Positions 58,345 to 64,000 of a stretch of DNA of 64,000 nucleotides are shown here, one piece after another (position 1 is the stretch's first letter; each line of letters starts with the position of its first letter). The notes under the pieces are model-generated. The model was not told where the DNA came from, did not search any database, and saw nothing but the letters and a program-made list of their open reading frames with translations. Origin of the DNA: Lampris incognitus (taxonomy: Eukaryota > Chordata > Actinopteri > Lampriformes > Lampridae); the NCBI RefSeq assembly GCF_029633865.1, contig NC_079216.1, positions 62,006,915 through 62,070,914 of the forward strand, written 5' to 3'. A program made the position numbers and the translations under genes.

Positions 58345-58762
58345 GCCTTCTTATCAAGTGTGGGACTAGCACTGCTTTCTTAATGTTGTGCGTAAATGTA
58401 ATATCCCTCCACATTTCCTTACACTGTAATTTTTAATATGGAGTTTCTTGTAGTATTCACTATGTACTGCATAGTATGTTGAGCAATGGGTTATTTATTG
58501 GTTTGGTTTTCAACAACAAATACAGATACAAAATTAAAAAAAAAAAAATTAACCACCTCTCATGGTCACGAAACCAAAGCTTATTTACAATCCCTAGTCT
58601 TGAATAGCTATGAATTTACAGTTCCAACTATATGGAGGGTTTTTTTTTCTCAAGTTGGATTGTTTGTATACTCTGTGTTTATTTTAAGTTTTATTAAAAA
58701 ATACAACCATCTTGAAAAAGTTTTTTTAGCCTGATTTTCTTCTGTGGTTAACTGGTAATATA
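58345..58762 (+). other. pstpip1: Probable pstpip1 3' UTR
   Basis: AT-rich sequence after the stop. Possible polyadenylation signals are ATTAAA at 58532 and 58693. A Tc1-like element starts immediately after, at 58763. Confidence 0.4.
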
Positions 58763-59903
58763 CACCGATCAGCCAAAACATTAAAAACACCTGCCTAATA
58801 TTGTGAAGGTCCCCCTCGTGCCGCCAAAACACCTCTGACCTGTTGAGACATGGACTCCATAAGACCTCTGAAGGTGTCCTCTGGCATCTGGCACCAAAAC
58901 GTTAGCAGCAGATCCTTCAAGTCCTGTAAGTTACGAGGTGGGCCCTCCACAGATCGGACTTGTTTTTCCAGCACATCCCACAGATGCTCGATCGGATTGA
59001 GAGCTGGGGAATTTGGAGGCCAAGGCAACACCTTGAACTCTGTCATGTTCCTCAAACCATTCCTGAACAATTTTTTGCAGTGTGGCAGGGTGCATTATCC
59101 GGCTGAAAGAGGCCGCTGCCATCAGGGAATACCATTGCCATGAAGGGGTGTACTTGATCTGCAATAATGTTTAGGTAGGTGGTACGTGGCAAAGTAACAT
59201 CCACATGAATGCCAGGACCCAAGGTTTCCCAGCAGAATATTGCCCAGAGCATCACACTGCCTCCGGTGGCTTGCCTTCTTGCCATAGTGCATCCTGGTCA
59301 TCTCTTCCCCAGGTAAACAACACACGTACACGGCCATCCACGTGATCTAAAAGAAAACAGAACTCATCAAAGCAGGTGAACTTCTTTGACTGCTCCAAGG
59401 TACAGTTCTGACGCTTGCGTGCCCATTGTAGCCGCTTTCGACGGTGGACAGGGGTCATCATGGGCACTGACCAGTCTGCAGCTATGCAGCGAACTGCGAT
59501 GCACTGTGTGCTGACACCTGTCTATCATAACCAGTATTAACTTTTACAGCAAACTGAGCTACAGTAGCTCTTCTGTGGGATCGGACCAGTCAATGCGCCC
59601 ATGACCCTGTTGCCAGTTCAGCGGTTGTCCTTCCTTGGGCCACTTTTGGTAGGTACTAACCACCGCATACCAGAAACACCCAACAAGACCTGCCGTTTTG
59701 GAGATGCTCTGACCCAGTCGTCTAGCCATCACAATTTGGCCCGTGTCAAAGTCACTCAGATCCTTACGCTTGCCCATTTTTCCAGAACTTGACTGTTCGC
59801 CTGCTGCTTAATATACCCCACCGCTTGACATGTGCCACTGTAACGAGATAACCAGTGTCATTCACTTACCCGTCAGTGGTTTTAGTGTTTTGACTGATCG
59901 GTG
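58763..59903 (-). mobile_element. Tc1/mariner-like DNA transposon with decayed transposase
   Basis: Ends CACCGATCAGCCAAAACATT and its inverted partner ACTGATCGGTG, each next to TA, the Tc1 target. On the minus strand the transposase begins MGKRKDLSDFDTGQIVMARR at 59777. It continues in at least three frames through 'VFPDGSGLFQPDNAPCHTAK' and 'WPPNSPALNPIEHLWDVLEK'. The DDE residue sites are visible, but frameshifts and a stop break the gene, so it is a dead copy. Length 1141 bases, near normal for the family. Confidence 0.9.
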
Positions 59904-61029
59904 TATGGTTGCCGCATATCTATTCAATATTAAACAACAGTTCTAACCTTTCTGTTGCAGCCAAGGCACTTCGAAAAGCTTTCAAAGACTTGACCACAAC
60001 GAGTCTCCATGGTGTCATTTGACCGACTAACAAAAGCCAACCACAAGAGCTGCCTTCCTGTCACAGAACTCCACTCCTGCACGGAGCTAGACTTTGATTA
60101 CAAGCATCGCCGTATTTCTGGCTGAGAATATCCCTGATTGAGTGCCGTTAGCGTGACTGAGTGATCATGTCTAGAGTGACCTAAATAATCATGTCTGCCA
60201 CGATTGGGCCGCTGGATCAGGTGACCAATAACGTTACGGAAGTTACACAATTGGTCGGGCGTCGAGAGGGATGGGGAGAGCACACAGTTAAAGCACCCCA
60301 GATAACAGCCACTCTTGACAGAACAGTCGCTTGGGGAGATCACAGGGTGATTACGCGGCTTCTGTGGCCACTAAACCTGCACAAGTAAGACACAACAAAG
60401 AAACGGCCAGTGGGTCTTATTAGTGGTTTACAATATCATCAGCGCAATATCTTTTTGTGAATAGCGCCTTGAGATGGGGCAGATAACAGTTGCAGGTGAT
60501 GCGCACTTCATGGCGCTATCAGAGGCCACAAGCCTCCGCTGATAGAAACACGAAAAAGGAGACTGCGTTAACTGATCATTTGAATAGGTGTACTTACAAT
60601 AAGTTGTCTTTCAAATCAAACATCCCAAGACTGCATTCATAACCTTTTATGTTACCTGAACGTAGCTTAACCATGTCACGTAATGATAGTTAAGTACACG
60701 TGAACAACAAATATTACTGGGACCACTACAGGAAATTGCAGATGAACATTTAATATCCAGAGAGTCACATTATGGACACTACTACTGACTATCCCAGGAA
60801 CAGATTGGCCACAATTTCTAACATTGACCATACACGGCCCAGCCCAGAGGTTTATTAACTGTTCAGATTTTTATTGTTCAACTTTATTGTTCGTTTTTAT
60901 ATTTTCATTTTTGACCTTGACATCGTGTACTAGCCCTGTACTGTAGGCTAACGTTGGTTGTTCTAACTAGCTTAGCTAGCTAGCTGCTAGCTCCTGTCCT
61001 GTCTTTCGCAATTTTTGCAAAGACGAATT
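59904..61029. other. Non-coding interval, nothing firm recognised
   Basis: AT-rich sequence after the Tc1 element. An exactly repeated TAGCTAGC/CTAGCTAG run lies near 60967-60992. It may be the 5' flank of the hAT-like gene below. Confidence 0.3.
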
Positions 61030-61165
61030 ATGATGGATGCAAACATCGTGGGCCGGATCCTACGGGAATCTGTTCACACTTCCTCCTATGAGGAAAAACT
61101 AGGAGTGAAGGCACATGGGGAGACCAAAGCCACCCGCCATCAAGCTGGTGCAGAGAGTGGGCTCG
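61030..61165 (+). pseudogene. Candidate first exon of a hAT-like (DUF4371) transposase gene
   Basis: Opens MMDANIVGRILRESVHTSSY, continues EEKLGVKAHGETKATRHQ and ends in phase 1 at a GGTAAGT donor. The EEKL-VK--G pattern is like the start of DUF4371 hAT proteins found in fish genomes. Assigned by recall and by the DUF4371 fragment downstream at 62593. Could instead be an unrelated exon. Confidence 0.4.
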
Positions 61166-61212
61166 GTAAGTCGGAGTTTTAAGTGTTCTAGTATGATGAG
61201 GAGGAGTGGCTA

Positions 61213-61600
61213 ATGGGGAGTGTGCTAATAAACCGCTTGTATTGCCGGCCTTGCGTGGTGTTAAGTGTGCTGCTGCAGGAGACGGGTGCTCTTCAAAGTT
61301 TGCAAGAGATGGATTTGAGGATCTACGAGGCTCTGGTCATCTCCCGGCTGGACTACAGCAACTCCCTCCTTGCTGGTGCCCCGGCGTCAGCCATCAGACC
61401 TCTGGAGCTTGTTCAGAAAGTTGCAGCTCGTCTGGTGTTCAACCAGACCCTAAGTTCTCCCACACAACAACTCCCCTTCTCATGTCCCTACACTGGCTCC
61501 CAGGAGCTGCTCGCATCTGGTTTAAGACTCTGGTGCTAGCCTACAGGGCAGGGCAGTGAAAGGAACAGCTTCTTCCTATCTCCAGGCCATGGTCACAAAG
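61213..61600 (+). mobile_element. L2-type LINE fragment, 3' end of reverse transcriptase ORF, copy A
   Basis: The plus strand encodes YEALVISRLDYSNSLLAGAP and LELVQKVAARLVFNQ, then shifts frame to LHWLPGAARIWFKTLVLAYR. This is the conserved region near the C-terminus of fish L2-type RT proteins. It has a frameshift and breaks off around 61600. Confidence 0.75.
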
Positions 61601-62040
61601 AAGCTGGGCCTGAGAGAAGGAACACTGTACGCCGGCCTGATCAAGACGGCCTTGGAGTAGAAGCACTATGTGCACCAACCTCATTAGGACGGCCTTGAAG
61701 CAGGAAGGCCATGCACATAAATCTGATTAAGACATGTGCTACACCTGCAAGACAACTTGAGGGAAACGGGACCGACAGTGACGAAAGGAAACCAAGAAGA
61801 AGATCACGCCTGTCTCCGAAAAGCACCATGCCTTTTTGTTTTAGTATTTAAGATTATGTTCTTCCACTATTTGGCAGACGACTCCCGGTTGCACTGAGGG
61901 TACGTCTCCAGCGCTGCAGCATTACCTGTGAACTATTTGTTGTGTGCCAAATAAAACATCGCGAACCAGCAAGAAGTCGTCTGACTTCTTATTTGCCTAT
62001 GTCGACCTGAATCAAAGAACCGGGTTAGTCTTTTGCAAAA
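61600..62040 (+). other. Insert between two L2 pieces, possibly LTR-like
   Basis: Unique sequence with an AATAAA at 61951 and a following 'GTCGTCTGACTTCTTATTTG', somewhat like an LTR polyadenylation region. No long frame. Origin uncertain. Confidence 0.25.
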
Positions 62041-62045
62041 GCGAA

Positions 62046-62592
62046 GACTCAACAGTCAAGCCCTACCAGTAGCTGCTCGCATCCAGTTTGAGACTCTGGT
62101 GCTAGCCTACAGGGCAGTGAAAGGAACAGCTCCTTCCTATCTCCAGGCCATGGTCAAGCCCTACACCCCCGCCCGACCACTTCGCTCTGCTGCCTCGGGA
62201 CGCCTGGTTGCCCCGTCGCTCAGAGGCCCTTACTGCCGATCGACCCGGTCCCGGCTCTTTTCTGTCCTGGCCCCGCAGTGGTGGAATGAACTCCCCACTG
62301 ATGTCAGGACAGCGGGGTTGCTGCCCATCTTTCGGCGCAGGTTGAAAACTCACCTCTTCAACAACTACTACCCTGTTACTTGTTCTTAGCACTTATTGTA
62401 TTCACTCATTAAAAAAACAAAAACCTCTTTCTTGCACTTTTACTTTAGCACTGGTTTTGCTCTTAGATGCTTGTTTAGATGCACTTATGACCTCTGATGA
62501 CTAGTAGTTCTCCTGATTTCCTACGTTAAATTAACGTATTGTAAGTCGCTTTGGATAAAAGCGTCGGCTAAATGACTGTAATGTAACGTAAT
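62046..62592 (+). mobile_element. L2-type LINE fragment, copy B with 3' tail
   Basis: Encodes ARIQFETLVLAYRAVKGTAP then SYLQAMVKPYTPARPLRSAA and PQWWNELPTDVRTA, ending HLFNNYYPVTCS. The 3' UTR ends TAAATGACTGTAATGTAACG, the usual L2 tail. It repeats about 90 bases already present in copy A (from 'GCTGCTCGCATC'). Confidence 0.85.
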
Positions 62593-62934
62593 GTGCGAAA
62601 TTTTGACAGATCTGTTAAGCTTCATGAAAAGGTCAGTACAGCCGTACAATCAAGTCTGTTGGGAAATGTGAGGATTGATACTCCGATTGATGAAGGCAAG
62701 CGTCTCCAGTTGGCAAAGCATAATGACACGGTCCCGAAAAACTGTGACGTTCTGAAAAGGTTGATTAATTCGGTGTCATTATTGGGTCATCAGCAGCAGG
62801 CATTTAGGGGGCATGATGAGAGTGAAAAGTCCGATAATAAAGGAAACTACAGAGAGACGGAAGAAGGGTTTTCCCGCTATGATGATGTTCTGGCTGTTCA
62901 TTTGAAATCAGTGAGGGATGTTTTAAAAATATAA
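62593..62934 (+). pseudogene. hAT-like DUF4371 transposase fragment
   Basis: Encodes IDTPIDEGKRLQLAKHNDTV, VLKRLINSVSLLGHQQQAFR and GHDESEKSDNKGNY, a clear DUF4371 signature found in hAT-type transposases and their domesticated relatives. The frame begins right where the L2 tail ends and runs to a stop at 62932-62934. The rest of the transposase is not seen, so it is a remnant. Confidence 0.75.
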
Positions 62935-63361
62935 TGGGGGGGGGGGGTTGGTTGGTTGGGTGGTGGCTTCACCAAAAAATGTTGGTCAGCAGCCGCCACT
63001 GGTCCAGCCATAGACTTGGTTTTGACCTCGTCTTGTTTGACTCAACTGCCATGTGGCAGAACATTCTTACCGCTTAGTTCCTATCTGGTTACTCTGCAGG
63101 TCCAACGATCACTGCCTCAATGTCTGTCAAGTCACCAGAGTTGAGCTCTTTATGGTCATGGTTGCAACTTGTGGTTACTGGTTGTGAAAAGTTTTATCTT
63201 TTGCAACTCGCATGTTCTCACACAGTGCCTCTGTGGGTAAAGCCTAGAGTACGACAGACCAAATGTAAGGACCTATAGGTACAAAGCAGCTACCTATACC
63301 ACAGAAGATTAGGGTGAAGACGGGAAAAAAAACCCACATTACTCATTGTGTGAAGCCCCGT

Positions 63362-63448
63362 AAACCCCACCCTCAAGGGAAAACTCAGGAGGGTGGGGTT
63401 TTCATTAGAAATACAAAAAGGCAACCAGGCCTTCTTGTATTTCTAATG
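63362..63448. repeat. Two adjacent perfect hairpins
   Basis: Stem 1 pairs 63362-63374 (AAACCCCACCCTC) with 63389-63401. Stem 2 pairs 63403-63416 (CATTAGAAATACAA) with 63435-63448. Both stems are perfect, 13 and 14 bp, with loops of 14 and 18 bases. No flanking duplication recognised. Confidence 0.7.
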
Positions 63449-63517
63449 ACAACAGCCATTGGGTAATGTGCTGAGTGTCCCGAGAAACCACAGCTTTGGT
63501 GATCACTGCAGCTGCTA

Positions 63518-63567
63518 CTACTACAATCGGCTGCTCCCGTTAGGGGTCGCCACAGCGGATCATCCAT
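63518..63567 (-). mobile_element. RTE-like LINE 3' tail fragment
   Basis: (CTA)n then CGGCTGCTCCCGTTAGGGGT and CGCCACAGCGGATCATCC, nearly identical to the RTE tail at 27010-27048. Only the 3' end remains. Confidence 0.7.
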
Positions 63568-64000
63568 TTTTGCTGAAAAATGGCTAGAAATTTTGCGAAT
63601 GAATTAGCAAAACATTCAGTGCAGAATTTTAAAATGTCATTTAATACCCCCCCCCTTATTTTATTTACAATCTTGGAATTTTCCACTGCTACATATCAGC
63701 TTGTGATACTCTAAATCTATAATGGGCAGGGGGTTCAGACCCTAACAAATACAACAGCTATCGGCCAAAAATGTCTTAAGAATGTTTGAAAATGTTCATG
63801 CAGCAGATTATGTGGCCTTATTCTTGCCAGAAAGAACAGATAAATTAGTGAGATTATTGCCCAATCCTATAGTCATTCATCTGGGTTACCTACAGTCATA
63901 CTATTTTCTGAATGAATACTGCTGGTAAAGGGTGAGGTTCCAAAACAAAACATTCATCATCATCATCTTCAAAGTAGCAGTAGTAGTAGCAGTATTAAAT
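63568..64000. other. Right edge, nothing recognised
   Basis: AT-rich sequence with a C run at 63649-63656 and a (GTA)n-like stretch at 63976-63995. No exon of the next expected gene (TSPAN3 in mammals) was found. Confidence 0.35.

Noticed and set aside
61029-64000. TSPAN3, the next gene expected from mammalian synteny
   Set aside because: No tetraspanin-like exon was recognised to the right of pstpip1; the content is transposon remnants.

Overview
This is nuclear DNA from a vertebrate, almost certainly a teleost fish. The genes have many small exons with GT-AG introns. The gene order SCAPER (minus) / RCN2 (plus) / PSTPIP1 (plus) matches the neighbourhood I know from human 15q24. The introns hold fish-type repeats: V-SINE-like SINEs, and Tc1, hAT, L2, RTE and Penelope-like remnants. 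The species cannot be named from the sequence alone.

Layout. About 2.66-43.39 kb holds the 5' two thirds of scaper on the minus strand. I placed 23 coding exons that join in frame to about 1074 codons; the last donor is in phase 2, so the gene runs off the left edge. About 43.4-43.9 kb is a GC-rich shared promoter. 44.12-46.46 kb is rcn2, seven coding exons and 313 residues ending in HDEL. 48.63-58.34 kb is pstpip1, 15 coding exons and 411 residues (F-BAR plus C-terminal SH3). From 58.8 kb to the end I see only transposon remnants: a Tc1-like element, a hAT-like gene interrupted by L2 LINE pieces, and an RTE tail.

How the genes relate. SCAPER is an ER-associated cyclin A regulator with a zinc finger. 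RCN2 is a calcium-binding EF-hand protein of the ER lumen. PSTPIP1 is a cytosolic membrane-curvature and actin adaptor. They form no pathway; they are conserved neighbours. SCAPER lies next to an Islet gene in many animals, and Islet enhancers have been described in SCAPER introns. The repeat-poor left third of this window is where such elements would be expected.

The oddest non-genic structure is a foldback repeat in a pstpip1 intron (about 52.89-53.29 kb). Its arms are built from a 13-base unit and its loop contains telomere-like TTAGGG repeats. Other points worth a look are an orphan exon-like segment coding a transmembrane helix between rcn2 and pstpip1, an optimal Kozak context that exists in rcn2 only after splicing, two palindromic Penelope-like remnants, and a hAT miniature element with a perfect 8-base target duplication.

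All exon borders were set by hand from splice sites, reading phase and recalled family sequences. No alignment was run.
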